Below are positions 17,754 to 26,970 of a DNA stretch of 64,000 bases, piece after piece (positions within the stretch are counted from its first letter, which is position 1; every line of letters begins with the position of its first letter). The stretch covers positions 62,001-126,000 of the forward strand of contig NZ_BAABWJ010000010.1 of the NCBI RefSeq assembly GCF_040372805.1, written 5' to 3'. A model generated the notes under the pieces. The model did not search any database and had not been told where the DNA came from. It saw nothing but the letters and a program-made list of their open reading frames with translations. Made by a program: the position numbers and the translations under genes. The stretch is from Pseudoteredinibacter isoporae_A. Lineage in GTDB: Bacteria > Pseudomonadota > Gammaproteobacteria > Pseudomonadales > Cellvibrionaceae.

Positions 17754-17780
17754 AAAGGGCGGTTTTGACCGCCCTTTTTT
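17754..17780. terminator. Intrinsic terminator, Yip1 gene / AraC gene (convergent)
   Basis: Stem AAAGGGCGGT, loop TTTG, stem ACCGCCCTTT, then T6. It lies 27 bases after the Yip1-family stop. The A-run before the stem makes it usable on the opposite strand too, where the convergent AraC gene ends at the same place. Confidence 0.9.
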
Positions 17781-18852
17781 ATGCTTGTCGTTCAGGATTA
17801 AGGCTGGATTGGTGTTGACGTTTGAAGCGGTAAAAGGACGCGATGTCTTCAAATCCCAGCTGTTCCGCTGTGTCAGCTGCTGACCATTGATGTGTTTGGG
17901 CTTTTATCAGGTATCGAATACGTTCCTGTTTCAATAGGCTTGAGAAGCTACACCCTTCTATCTTCAATTTGCGATATAAGGACGTGCGACTGAGCTGCAA
18001 CTCCGTGCAAACCACCTCAATGTGAGCAAATGATTTGAGATTGTCTCTCAGTAAGGCTAATACTCGCTCTTTCCAGAGGCGGTTAGATGCGGGGTGTCGT
18101 TCGATTTTGGATGCCTGTGTCGCAATCAACGCTTTTAAATAAGGGTTAGCCGTATCGATCGCTTGTTGAAAATCGTTGTGGCTGAAGTAGATTGCATCTT
18201 CGTTCTGGGAAAATGAAACCTGCGAGCCTAGATAACGTGTATAGGGCTCGATGTTTTGCGGGCGTGGCCTTTTCAAGTGGACAGCCAAGGCTGCCAGGTG
18301 GCGCTTTGAGTAATAGGCGCCCCAAGCCAATAACGCGGCAAGACTGCGATCAATCGCCATCAGGGGATAGTCAGGCTGTTGAAAAGAAAAACTGAGTTTG
18401 ACGGATTGCTTATCGATTGTTTTACGCCAGCGTTCAGCCGGGTTCAAGAGATGAATATGTTGACTGAATACCTCGAAAGCATCCGACAAACTCTCGCATT
18501 GGGCGAGCCAATTGGCGAGGATGCCTTTAGCTTGTGAGTTAACCTTGGCGCCAATATGCAATCCCAAACAGGTCTGGTCTGAGTGTTTTTCGGCGAGTTG
18601 CCAGAGCTGCCGCATGAGTGTTTCGGGCAGGCGTTTTTCCTGTAGGTTGTGCCCAGATTGCCATTGTTGATGAACCCTCTGAAACTCAGGTCCAAGTTCT
18701 TTCAAATGGATGTCTTGCAGACAGTCGCGCAAAAATAACTCTTGCGCCAAGTCAATAACGGCGATGGCGGATACGGTTTGTTCAATATGTTCCGTACTGT
18801 TTTCTGCCATACAAAGCGTCTCGTGCTTGTGTTCTTTTTCCATTGAAACCAA
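17779..18852 (-). CDS. AraC family transcriptional regulator
   Basis: 357 residues. The N-terminal half resembles the ligand-binding region of OruR/ArgR-like AraC members (LAEKHSDQTCLGLHIGAKVNSQAKGILANWLAQC around 90-125). The C-terminal 100 residues form the two-helix-turn-helix AraC domain (HIEVVCTELQLSRTSLYRKLKIEGCSFSSLLKQERIRYLI and TAEQLGFEDIASFYRFKRQH). The gene is divergent from the split-barrel flavoprotein gene at 18942, with an 89-base gap, so that neighbour is its most likely target. The ligand is unknown. The first residues (to about 25) are weakly conserved and the second Met at 18843 may be the start. Confidence 0.85.
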   Translation of the reverse strand: MVSMEKEHKHETLCMAENSTEHIEQTVSAIAVIDLAQELFLRDCLQDIHLKELGPEFQRVHQQWQSGHNLQEKRLPETLMRQLWQLAEKHSDQTCLGLHIGAKVNSQAKGILANWLAQCESLSDAFEVFSQHIHLLNPAERWRKTIDKQSVKLSFSFQQPDYPLMAIDRSLAALLAWGAYYSKRHLAALAVHLKRPRPQNIEPYTRYLGSQVSFSQNEDAIYFSHNDFQQAIDTANPYLKALIATQASKIERHPASNRLWKERVLALLRDNLKSFAHIEVVCTELQLSRTSLYRKLKIEGCSFSSLLKQERIRYLIKAQTHQWSAADTAEQLGFEDIASFYRFKRQHQSSLNPERQA

Positions 18853-18941
18853 ATGCCAGTCTACTGCAACCGATGGTTATAGTGGCATAGGCGTCCTCTG
18901 CGTTAGTCTCTGTAGTCGTTATCGCCAACAGCCGATTTGAT

Positions 18942-19943
18942 GTGAACCAGAGGCCAATTATGGATGAGCAATATACCGTAAATAATGAAGCAGCGTTGAG
19001 GAAAATTATACCGCATCCTCCGTCAATTATGAGTAAGCGCCTGCAAGCAGAGTTGGATCAAGTATGCTTGGAAATCATCGAACATTCCAAGCTCTATGTT
19101 CTGGCAAGTTCTGATAAAAATCAATCCATCAAACTTTGCTCGATTCAATCTTTGCGTGTACTGAATAGGACAACAATCTTACTGTCTGGTGAGGAGATGA
19201 GGAGTGGTGGTATGGCGGATTCGAGTGTGAGTTTGTATTTTCTTATGCCGGGTGTTGGTCATGGTCTGCGTCTCAATGGAGAAGTGAATGATGTAAAAGA
19301 AGGTGTTTTGCTTAATATGCGCACTGCCTATTTGCATTGTGCAAGGGCGGCCGCTAGAGCCGGATTATGGGAAAAACGGATATCTGAACAACATGATTTT
19401 TCCAATATTTCGGTTGAGACCTTTCTGCAACACAGTGCGTCCCTTTTTTTAAAAACAAAAAACAGTCAAGGGCAGGTCGAATTATCTCCGAGAGGAGATG
19501 AGCCTGGATTCGTGAGTAGCGTAGCACCAAATACCTTATTTATACCGGAAAGACCGGGTAACAAAGTGGCCGTCAGTTTGAGGAATATTCTGCAGGATGA
19601 CGATGTTGAGTTGTTGATGTTTTTACCTTCGGGAGGTTTCCTTATGCGGGTTTTGGGTAAGGCCAGTCTCTGTACTCGGCCCGAATATCGAGAGCAGGCA
19701 AGTGTAAACAACAATCCCCCTAAATTGGGCATTCTCATTCATCACTGTGAATATTCAATAATAGCGAGTGAGGTGCTTGAGAAGCTGCAAAAGGACATAC
19801 AATGTGGTGAGTTGATCACGCCAGCAGTAAAAAGTTTTTCCAAAGCGTTTTCGGAACACACCAATGGTACGGGCTTAAAAGGCAAGTTAGCGCATATCAT
19901 TATTGACGGTGTGGTGAAAAAAGATATGCGCTCACTTTATTAA
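18942..19943 (+). CDS. FMN-binding split-barrel (pyridoxamine 5'-phosphate oxidase-like) protein
   Basis: 333 residues. The C-terminal half has the hallmark of PNPOx-like flavin split-barrel proteins: VELSPRGDEPGFVSSV (about 180-195), LFIPERPGNKVAVSLRNIL and VELLMFLPSGGFLMRVLGKASL (about 230-250). The N-terminal half (40-150) looks like a second, degenerate split barrel (LYVLASSDKNQSIKLCSIQSLRV, TTILLSGEEMR, GVGHGLRLNGEV). Members reduce or bind small electrophiles or F420/FMN; the substrate here is unknown. It is divergent from the AraC gene, which may regulate it. Start choice (18942 or ATG at 18960) is uncertain by six residues. Confidence 0.75.
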   Translation: MNQRPIMDEQYTVNNEAALRKIIPHPPSIMSKRLQAELDQVCLEIIEHSKLYVLASSDKNQSIKLCSIQSLRVLNRTTILLSGEEMRSGGMADSSVSLYFLMPGVGHGLRLNGEVNDVKEGVLLNMRTAYLHCARAAARAGLWEKRISEQHDFSNISVETFLQHSASLFLKTKNSQGQVELSPRGDEPGFVSSVAPNTLFIPERPGNKVAVSLRNILQDDDVELLMFLPSGGFLMRVLGKASLCTRPEYREQASVNNNPPKLGILIHHCEYSIIASEVLEKLQKDIQCGELITPAVKSFSKAFSEHTNGTGLKGKLAHIIIDGVVKKDMRSLY

Positions 19944-19968
19944 CGAGTTTCTGATGGAATCAGGGAGT

Positions 19969-21450
19969 TCAGTTGCTTCGAACACGACTGACGGCGTCCT
20001 GCCAGCCTTGATAGCGGCGATCACGCTCATGTTTACTCAGTTGTGGGTCGAAACGTCTGTCGAGTTGCCACAACTGTCGAATGTCATCGGTAGAAGAAAA
20101 AACACCCGCTTGCAGAGCAACCAAATAAGCTGCGCCCAGAGCTGTGGTTTCAACACAGCTCGGGCGGTCAATGGTCGCACCGAGAATATCAGCCAGTTTT
20201 TGCAGCACCCAGTTATTTTTTGTCATGCCACCGTCGACGCGTAAATTTACGGGTCTTTGGCCGTCAGCTTCCATGGCTTTTTGCAGATCTTTGGTTTGAT
20301 AACAGACTGATTCCAGACCGGCAGTTACCAGCTCTTTAATGCCGGTGTCTCGAGTCAAGCCGAACAGAGCGCCACGCGCTTCCGGATCCCAGTAGGGGGC
20401 CCCCAGACCGGTAAAAGCCGGAACCAGGTAAACTCCGTGATCACTGTCCGTTTGTTTGGCGAGTGCTTCGGTTTCAGCAGCATCGCTGATCAAATGCAAA
20501 CCATCACGCAACCATTGAATGGCGGCACCGGCGATGAAAATACTGCCCTCCAATGCGTAATGGGTTTTACCCTTTAAGCGGTAGGCAACTGTTGTTAATA
20601 AGCGATTGTGGGAATCGAGGGCCTGTTTGCCGGTGTTGAGCATGAAAAAGCAACCGGTACCATAGGTACTTTTGGCCATGCCCGCTTCGAAACAGGCTTG
20701 GCCAATCAGGGCAGCCTGCTGATCGCCGGCAATACCGAGAATGGGGATTTCTCGACCGAACAGTTGACTGTCACTGAGACCAAATTCGGCGGCACAGTCT
20801 TTCACTTCCGGCAACAGGCTTTCGGGAATATCAAACAGCTGCAATAAATCGGTATCCCAACACTGTTCATGAATGTTAAACAGCATGGTGCGAGAGGCGT
20901 TGGTGGCATCAGTGCAGTGTTGCTTGCCTCCGGTGAGTTTCCACAATAAAAAGCTGTCTACAGTACCAAAAGCGAGTTGGCCGGCATCGGCTTTGGCGCG
21001 GGCGCCGGGAATGCTGTCGAGCAACCAGCGAATTTTACTGGCTGAAAAATACGGGTCGAGCAGTAAACCGGTTTTTTCCCGAATGCTTTGTTCATGGCCC
21101 TGATTGCGTAACTGCTGACAGTAGTCACTGGTGCGACGATCTTGCCAGACGATGGCATTGGCGATGGCTTCTCCGCTGTCACGATCCCACAAAATGGTGG
21201 TTTCGCGCTGATTGGTAATGCCTATTCCAAGAATGTCGTCACTGCCAATGTTTGCCTGCGCGATGGCTTGCTGGCAACTGCGCAGGGTACTTTGCCAGAT
21301 GTCATTGGCATCATGCTCAACCCAGCCATTGTTCGGGTAGTGTTGTGTGAATTCTTCCTGGCCGGTGGCGACCGCTTGGCCTTTTATATCAAACACGATG
21401 GCACGAGACGAGGTCGTGCCTTGGTCAATGGAGAGAATATAATTTGACAC
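19969..21450 (-). CDS. glpK: Glycerol kinase
   Basis: 493-residue FGGY kinase phosphorylating glycerol to sn-glycerol 3-phosphate. It begins with the ATP-site signature LSIDQGTTSSRAIVFD and carries NQRETTILWDRDSGE, the substrate-region DATNASRTMLFN, the FGGY signature region YALEGSIFIAGAAIQWLRDG and LRVDGGMTKNNWVLQKLADILG. Length and motifs match GlpK. No glpF or glpD lies next to it in this window, so it is a solitary gene here. It is read towards the split-barrel gene (convergent, 25-base gap). Confidence 0.95.
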   Translation of the reverse strand: MSNYILSIDQGTTSSRAIVFDIKGQAVATGQEEFTQHYPNNGWVEHDANDIWQSTLRSCQQAIAQANIGSDDILGIGITNQRETTILWDRDSGEAIANAIVWQDRRTSDYCQQLRNQGHEQSIREKTGLLLDPYFSASKIRWLLDSIPGARAKADAGQLAFGTVDSFLLWKLTGGKQHCTDATNASRTMLFNIHEQCWDTDLLQLFDIPESLLPEVKDCAAEFGLSDSQLFGREIPILGIAGDQQAALIGQACFEAGMAKSTYGTGCFFMLNTGKQALDSHNRLLTTVAYRLKGKTHYALEGSIFIAGAAIQWLRDGLHLISDAAETEALAKQTDSDHGVYLVPAFTGLGAPYWDPEARGALFGLTRDTGIKELVTAGLESVCYQTKDLQKAMEADGQRPVNLRVDGGMTKNNWVLQKLADILGATIDRPSCVETTALGAAYLVALQAGVFSSTDDIRQLWQLDRRFDPQLSKHERDRRYQGWQDAVSRVRSN

Positions 21451-21518
21451 TGTGTGCTCCTTGTTATTATCGATATTCCACCGGGCGCATTATACGAGCG
21501 CCACATTGAGACCAGAGC

Positions 21519-23498
21519 TTAAACCAGTTTTTGCCCTTTCAATAGCGGTGGAATGGGGCAGTCGAGGCTGTCGGCGATGGCGCGGAACAATTCAGCTTCT
21601 GTGGCCGTGACTTCGCCATCGTGATTGATACTGGCGGCCATGGCTTTCAATAAACGTGGCTTATCCAGTGGGCGCAACAAATTCAACTGTTCCAGGGCTT
21701 TGTCCAGAAGCTGCAAATTAATCTGCTCTTCGGGTAAGAGACCGACTGCAGGGATGTCCAGCTCCTTGGCGGCCGCAGCATAAGCGCGCAGTGATTCCTG
21801 TTCGTCGTCATGTCCGGCACGGGCCATAACACTGATGAGCAATTGGCAAGCGCCTTGGGTTTGTTTTAATTTATAACGGCTTAAACTGTCACGCTGAGGT
21901 TCCAAACCATGACAGACAATTCGATACAGTGCCCATTCAAAAATATCCACGTGTTTGTCTGCGCGAATAAGAATGATCATATTGCGCTTGAAAATCTGAT
22001 ATTGCTGGGGTGATTGTTGTTTCAAGGCGGGTAAGCATAAATCCAGAATGGGCAGGTGTAACTGACGCCCAATCCGTGGCAACTCTGACAGAATGTTTTC
22101 CAATGCTTTATAGCTGGCCGGGTGTGCTTTTTCTTTCAATTGCTGCAACTGCGCAGCCTGCACTTGCTCGTTAGCATCCAGTAACAATCCGTAGACCAGC
22201 GCCCGGGCAGAAAAAGGTTCATGAGCAGCTTCGCGAATTGCGTCGGGTATTTCCGCCAGAGTGTTCTGGGCTTCAGCAACATGCTCTTCTGTCAGCACGC
22301 CAATACAATCCATGGCACTGGCTTCGGCCATGGTGGATTGAGTTGACGTTGCGGAAGTCTGGTGTCCCTGACCGATGGCCGCCCCCACAGCAACTGCGGC
22401 GCCTAACATGGCTTTGCGTTTATCATCGTCTGTGCCGTATTGGTCCGCGGTATCATCATCCGCTGTATTATAGCCATCGTCCAGCGTTGGCAGGCTGCCA
22501 TCCCAATTAGGTTCAACACGGCGAATACGATCTTCCAACGGTGGGTGAGTGGCCATCATTCCGCCGAAAGCCATCTTCACACCCTGACCAAAAAACATAT
22601 GACTGAATTCTGGTGCGTGTTCGTTTTGCAGCAGTGAACCCTGGCTGTGGGCGGCAATTTTTTTCAGGGCGCCGGAAATACCGAATGGGTTACGAGTATA
22701 TTGCACCGCCGAGGAGTCGGCTAAATATTCTCTTTGACGACTCACGGCGGCTTTAATCAGATTACCGAAAAAAGTGCCGGAATAACCGATTACCATTAAG
22801 CCCAAACCCAGAGCGAGAAAGGGCAGGCCATTATTGCGTCGATCGCTGCCGCCACTGAAAGCTGCTGTACGCATTAAATAGTACCCGGCAATACCGATTA
22901 ACAGAATGCCGTGCAGTATGCCTACCAAGCGAATATTAAGGCGCATATCGCCGTGCAATATGTGGCTGAATTCGTGGGCGATTACGCCTTGAAGTTCTTC
23001 GCGGTTGAGTAATCGAATACAGCCGCGGGTAATGCCAATCACCGCATCTTGCCCTTTATAGCCAGCAGCAAAGGCGTTAATGCTGTCATCGTCAATCAGA
23101 TAAACGGGCGGCACAGCGGTGCCACCCGCAATGGCCATTTCTTCAACCACATTGAGAATTTTACGCTCATCAGCATCGCGGGTTTGGATATTGAGCAAGC
23201 GTCCACCCATGGCTTCGGCGACCACTTTACCTCCGGCACCCAGCTGGCTGAGTTTATATAAACTGCCGAGGCTAACGACGGCTAGAACCCCTAAACCGAC
23301 ACTTACGATTAATTCGAGATTTGCCGTATTCAACATATGCTGAGCGATGCTTTCATCGGTTTGCAGCTTGCCGTAGCTCAGTAGGAAGACGACCAGAACG
23401 ATGGTGATGGCGATCAGGCTCAACACGGCGAGTAACAATAACAACACCAGTTTCTTGGTGTTGCGGCGGGCACGATCTTGATGCTCAAAAAAGTTCAT
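21519..23498 (-). CDS. M48 family metallopeptidase with C-terminal TerB-like region
   Basis: 659 residues, more than twice the length of HtpX. Two N-terminal membrane segments (17-42, 62-82) precede the M48 domain with the zinc motif HEFSH (175-179) and a Glu further on in REYLADSSAV; two more membrane segments lie near 195 and 225. The C-terminal region (about 390-659) is soluble. Its end (KAMAASINHDGEVTATEAELFRAIADSLDC) resembles a TerB/tellurite-resistance-type helical domain, and RADKHVDIFEWALYRIV suggests a related repeat. It follows the LemA gene closely; LemA-M48 pairs are frequent. A role in membrane-protein quality control is inferred. Confidence 0.85.
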   Translation of the reverse strand: MNFFEHQDRARRNTKKLVLLLLLAVLSLIAITIVLVVFLLSYGKLQTDESIAQHMLNTANLELIVSVGLGVLAVVSLGSLYKLSQLGAGGKVVAEAMGGRLLNIQTRDADERKILNVVEEMAIAGGTAVPPVYLIDDDSINAFAAGYKGQDAVIGITRGCIRLLNREELQGVIAHEFSHILHGDMRLNIRLVGILHGILLIGIAGYYLMRTAAFSGGSDRRNNGLPFLALGLGLMVIGYSGTFFGNLIKAAVSRQREYLADSSAVQYTRNPFGISGALKKIAAHSQGSLLQNEHAPEFSHMFFGQGVKMAFGGMMATHPPLEDRIRRVEPNWDGSLPTLDDGYNTADDDTADQYGTDDDKRKAMLGAAVAVGAAIGQGHQTSATSTQSTMAEASAMDCIGVLTEEHVAEAQNTLAEIPDAIREAAHEPFSARALVYGLLLDANEQVQAAQLQQLKEKAHPASYKALENILSELPRIGRQLHLPILDLCLPALKQQSPQQYQIFKRNMIILIRADKHVDIFEWALYRIVCHGLEPQRDSLSRYKLKQTQGACQLLISVMARAGHDDEQESLRAYAAAAKELDIPAVGLLPEEQINLQLLDKALEQLNLLRPLDKPRLLKAMAASINHDGEVTATEAELFRAIADSLDCPIPPLLKGQKLV

Positions 23499-23585
23499 TG
23501 TCAGGCTTTTCAGTGTTGATAGTGGTTTGGGTAAGGGGTTTGGCTTGCGAGAGAAAGACGGGCCGCGAACGGCGGCCCGGATCGA

Positions 23586-24182
23586 TTAGAATGAAACTTT
23601 CGGTGCGGCCTGGATTTCGGCACTGTCTTCGAATTCCAACAAGCTGGCGTCGGGGCCATGACCAAAGGTGGCAGCCAACATAACCGGCGGGAAGGTCTGC
23701 TTATAGGTGTTGTAAGCGGTAACGGCATCGTTGAAGGCCTGGCGTGCAAAAGCCACTTTGTTTTCAGTACTGGTCAGCTCTTCTGACACCTGCATCATGT
23801 TTTCATTGGCTTTCAAATCGGGATAGGCTTCCATCACCACGCTCAATTTGCCCAGAGCGCCACTCAGAGCGCCTTCAGCACCTGCCAGGTTGCCCATGGC
23901 AGCAACATCACCCGGATTCGCTGACGCCGCCTGCAGGCCTCCCATGGCCTCGTTACGGGCTTTGATCACAGCTTCCAGAGTTTCGCTTTCGTGTTTCATG
24001 TAGGCTTTGGCTGTTTCGACCAGATTGGGGATCAAGTCATAACGGCGTTTCAGTTGAACCTCGATTTGGGAAAAGCCGTTTTCATAGCGATTTTTCAGGC
24101 TTACCAGATTATTGTAAATACCGATGACATAGAAAATCAGGCCAGCGATAACAACTAAAAAGATAATGGTTGAGATATCCAT
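23586..24182 (-). CDS. LemA family protein
   Basis: 198 residues. One N-terminal membrane segment (IIFLVVIAGLIFYVIGIYNNLVSL) is followed by a helical LemA domain: the signature NRYENGFSQIEVQLKRRYDLIPNLVETAKAYMKHE lies at about 32-66, then YPDLKANENMMQVSEELTSTENKVAFARQAFNDAVTAYN. LemA proteins are membrane-anchored with the bulk probably outside. The M48 protease gene follows 87 bases downstream on the same strand, forming a two-gene unit. The molecular role is not established for the family. Confidence 0.93.
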   Translation of the reverse strand: MDISTIIFLVVIAGLIFYVIGIYNNLVSLKNRYENGFSQIEVQLKRRYDLIPNLVETAKAYMKHESETLEAVIKARNEAMGGLQAASANPGDVAAMGNLAGAEGALSGALGKLSVVMEAYPDLKANENMMQVSEELTSTENKVAFARQAFNDAVTAYNTYKQTFPPVMLAATFGHGPDASLLEFEDSAEIQAAPKVSF

Positions 24183-24491
24183 ATAAGGTCCCTAATTAAT
24201 GGTCAGAAAGTCTTTTAGCGTCTGTTTCAGCCGCTTTTGTATCTATTAGACGAGGCTGGGGCTCTTGGTTACTCACTTGATTGCCAGCAGGGGAGTGAAA
24301 TGAGGGCAAACAGTCCCCGATCGCCACCTTTGAAATTGCGTGCCAGTCTAGCATCGCTCATTGGAGAGATGAAATTGTCTCTTGTTAATATTTGAAATTG
24401 CTTAAAAAATCATCGGTATCGCGGATTTGATGTCCGAGATGTCCCCGTGGGCAGTAGAGCGAAGGGCCGGCCTTGGTTATAATCCCGGTCT

Positions 24492-24511
24492 GCTTTACGT
24501 TAACGTAAAGC
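24492..24511. promoter_or_regulatory. 20-bp perfect palindrome upstream of thiolase gene
   Basis: GCTTTACGTTAACGTAAAGC is identical to its reverse complement over 20 bases. It lies 195 bases upstream of the thiolase ATG, in the 523-base divergent gap between lemA and the thiolase. A perfect TATAAT hexamer at 24478-24483 puts a possible start point just before it. The TTTACG...CGTAAA form recalls, from memory, operators of LiuR-type MerR regulators of branched-chain catabolism, which would suit a thiolase target. The regulator is not in the window. The rest of 24183-24705 shows no gene. Confidence 0.6.
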
Positions 24512-24705
24512 CAGATCTGGCTGAATCGTCAGCAGATCGTCCATAGTACGGACTAGGGGCCCTTATGTGGCCATTCTGTCACCCAAGGTAGCCGGCAGCC
24601 CAAAACACCAACAATCAAAAGCCCGCACCTTGGATGCACCGCCATTGTCCCACTGGCCGAGATGACCAGAGCAGGGGGCAGTGTTTAACAGAGTTGGAGT
24701 CAACA

Positions 24706-25884
24706 ATGTCAGATCCAGTAGTAATTGTAGGTATGTCACGCACCCCGATGGGTGGCATGCAAGGTTCTTTAAGTGCTATGAGTGCCCCGGAACTGGGGGC
24801 AAAAGCCATCGCCGGTGCCCTGGCTGAAGCCAAGGTCGATGCCGCCGATGTGAGCGAAGTTTTGATGGGGTGTGTACTACCTGCTGGCCTTGGCCAGGCG
24901 CCTGCGCGTCAAGCCTCTTTAGGTGCCGGTGTACCCAACCATGTACCATGTACAACCGTGAACAAGGTTTGTGGTTCCGGTATGAAAACCCTGATGATGG
25001 CGCACGACGCTATCGCTCTGGGAGATGCCGATATTGTGGTGGCTGGTGGTATGGAAAGCATGAGTAATGCTCCGTACATTCTGCCACAGGCCCGTTCCGG
25101 TTATCGCCTGGGTGATGGTGAAGTGAAAGACCATATGTTCCTGGACGGTCTGCGTGATGCTTATCAGGGCAATCTGATGGGGGAGTTTGCCGAAGCTTGC
25201 GCCGGTAAGTACACCTTCAGTCGCGAAGAGCAGGATGCCTACGCTATCGAATCCCTGCGACGTGCCAATGCGGCAATTGCCGAAGGTAAATTTACTCGCG
25301 AAATCACGCCGGTAACCGTGAAAACCCGTCGCAGCGAAACGGTTGTGGAAATTGACGAGCAACCAGGCAATGCAAAACCAGAGAAGATCCCGACTCTGCG
25401 TCCGGCCTTCGCAAAAGATGGCACCGTTACTGCGGCGAATGCCAGCTCCATTTCAGACGGAGCGGCGGCGCTGGTACTGATGCGTCAGTCCGAAGCAGAA
25501 AAGCGCGGCTTGAAGCCATTGGCGGCCATTCGCGCCCACACGCAAAACGCCCATGAGCCAGAGTGGTTTACCACTGCGCCTGTCGGTGCCATGAAAAAGG
25601 TGTTGGATAAGGCCGGTTGGTCGAAAGGCGACGTGGATCTGTTTGAAATCAACGAGGCCTTTGCCGTTGTTGCAATGGCCGCGATGAAGGAACTGGATCT
25701 GGATCACGGCAAGGTGAATGTTCACGGTGGTGCCACCGCTCTGGGTCACCCACTGGGTACTTCTGGTGCACGTATCGTGGTGACCTTGTTGGCCGCTTTG
25801 GAGACCTACGGTAAAAACAAGGGCGTTGCCAGCTTGTGTATCGGTGGTGGCGAAGCAACAGCGGTTGCCATTGAGCGACTGTAA
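24706..25884 (+). CDS. Acetyl-CoA acetyltransferase (thiolase)
   Basis: 392-residue thiolase. The acyl-accepting Cys is C89 in TVNKVCGSGMKTL. The catalytic His is in GGATALGHPLGTSGAR near 350, and the second Cys near residue 380 lies in CIGGGEATA. These fit a biosynthetic or degradative acetoacetyl-CoA thiolase (AtoB/PhaA type). The start is the ATG at 24706 with GGAG 8 bases upstream; the open frame extends 24 codons further but without family similarity. It is monocistronic, with a 20-bp palindrome upstream and an intrinsic terminator after it. Confidence 0.92.
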   Translation: MSDPVVIVGMSRTPMGGMQGSLSAMSAPELGAKAIAGALAEAKVDAADVSEVLMGCVLPAGLGQAPARQASLGAGVPNHVPCTTVNKVCGSGMKTLMMAHDAIALGDADIVVAGGMESMSNAPYILPQARSGYRLGDGEVKDHMFLDGLRDAYQGNLMGEFAEACAGKYTFSREEQDAYAIESLRRANAAIAEGKFTREITPVTVKTRRSETVVEIDEQPGNAKPEKIPTLRPAFAKDGTVTAANASSISDGAAALVLMRQSEAEKRGLKPLAAIRAHTQNAHEPEWFTTAPVGAMKKVLDKAGWSKGDVDLFEINEAFAVVAMAAMKELDLDHGKVNVHGGATALGHPLGTSGARIVVTLLAALETYGKNKGVASLCIGGGEATAVAIERL

Positions 25885-25912
25885 GCAAACACGCGTTGTG
25901 GCGTTTTGTTTC

Positions 25913-25943
25913 AAAAGGGTGGCTATTTTAGCCGCCCTTTTTT
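25913..25943 (+). terminator. Intrinsic terminator after thiolase gene
   Basis: Stem GGGTGGCT/AGCCGCCC with one G-T pair, loop ATTTT, preceded by AAAA and followed by T6. It lies 29 bases after the thiolase stop. Confidence 0.9.
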
Positions 25944-25983
25944 GTATTCGGGAACATAATCAGGCTTTGTTACGGTGAACACA

Positions 25984-26826
25984 ATGGAACCCAAAATAGA
26001 ACATAAATCTCTGGATTGCTCGGATGGCTATCGTTTGAAATATTGCCATTTTCAAAGTGAAGCTCCCAAGGCCGTCGTCATTTTTGCCAGTGCGCTTGGC
26101 GTGTCCCAGCAATACTATCAACGTTTGGCGGGCTATCTATGTCAGCGAGGTTACGATTGCTTGAGCTTTGATTATCGCGGTACAGGTGAACAGGATGCGG
26201 TTTTAGCAAGTGATGCCGCGATTGAACATTGGGGGCAACGAGACATCGAAGCCATTATTCAGCAAGCTCTGAGTACTAACTTACCCGTACATTTTATTGG
26301 CCACAGTATTGGTGGTCAGCTGCTGGGTTTGGCACCATCGTCAAGCAAGCTTAGTTCGATTCTCTTTGTTGCGGCCTCGGCGCCTTATTGGAAGCGCTGG
26401 ACGGGAGCGGAGCGTTTGAAACTTCTGCTCCTGGGTTACGTATTCATTCCATTGTTAGGTGCTCTGAAAGACCCGTTCCCAATTTCCGCTCTCGGGCTTG
26501 GCAACATTCGCATGCCGAGTCGATTTATTAAGCGATGGGCGCAATGGATGCGAGAGCCGGACTACCTTCTGTCGCCGGAATTCAAGCTGGACCGTGATGG
26601 ATACGAGAATATTCAATGTCGTTTATGGGCGTTGGGGTTTTCCGATGATGCATTGGCGCCGGAAGTAAACATCCGTCATTTGACGGGCTTTTTCACCCAG
26701 GCTCAGGTCTCTCTGGACATTCTCAATCCTGCCGAAGAGGGCTTGCCAGCCATTGGGCACAATGGTTTATTCCATCAGCGTTCAGAAGCAACACTTTGGC
26801 CAAAGGTTCTGGATTATTTAGGGTGA
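25984..26826 (+). CDS. Alpha/beta hydrolase (serine aminopeptidase-like)
   Basis: 280-residue alpha/beta hydrolase. The nucleophile elbow is GHSIGGQ (Ser108), preceded by the LSFDYRGTGEQD strand-loop and followed by candidate acid GFSDDALAPE and His in IGHNGLFHQ. The broader pattern (FASALGVSQQYYQRLAGYL, then the sequence above) resembles COG4757-type hydrolases. The substrate is unknown. The start is set at the ATG at 25984 because GGTGA lies just upstream; an in-frame GTG at 25975 would add three residues. It stands alone, with a structured intergenic stretch before the convergent sthA gene. Confidence 0.8.
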   Translation: MEPKIEHKSLDCSDGYRLKYCHFQSEAPKAVVIFASALGVSQQYYQRLAGYLCQRGYDCLSFDYRGTGEQDAVLASDAAIEHWGQRDIEAIIQQALSTNLPVHFIGHSIGGQLLGLAPSSSKLSSILFVAASAPYWKRWTGAERLKLLLLGYVFIPLLGALKDPFPISALGLGNIRMPSRFIKRWAQWMREPDYLLSPEFKLDRDGYENIQCRLWALGFSDDALAPEVNIRHLTGFFTQAQVSLDILNPAEEGLPAIGHNGLFHQRSEATLWPKVLDYLG

Positions 26827-26933
26827 TATAAACGAAGGGACTCATGCTCTGAGCAGATGGCAACGGCGGGAAAAGAACGTGAGCTGAAGGTTTATAAGCA
26901 AAGCAATGCGAGCTTCGCAACACGAATGAGGCC

Positions 26934-26970
26934 GCAGGTGATTTGAGGCATTAAGCCTTACCTCACCTGC
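26934..26970. terminator. Structured 3' region between hydrolase and sthA genes
   Basis: GCAGGTGA (26934-26941) pairs with TCACCTGC (26963-26970), with an inner AGGC/GCCT hairpin. It ends exactly at the sthA stop codon on the minus strand. No T-tract follows, so it is a possible bidirectional end-of-transcript structure rather than a clear intrinsic terminator. Confidence 0.45.
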
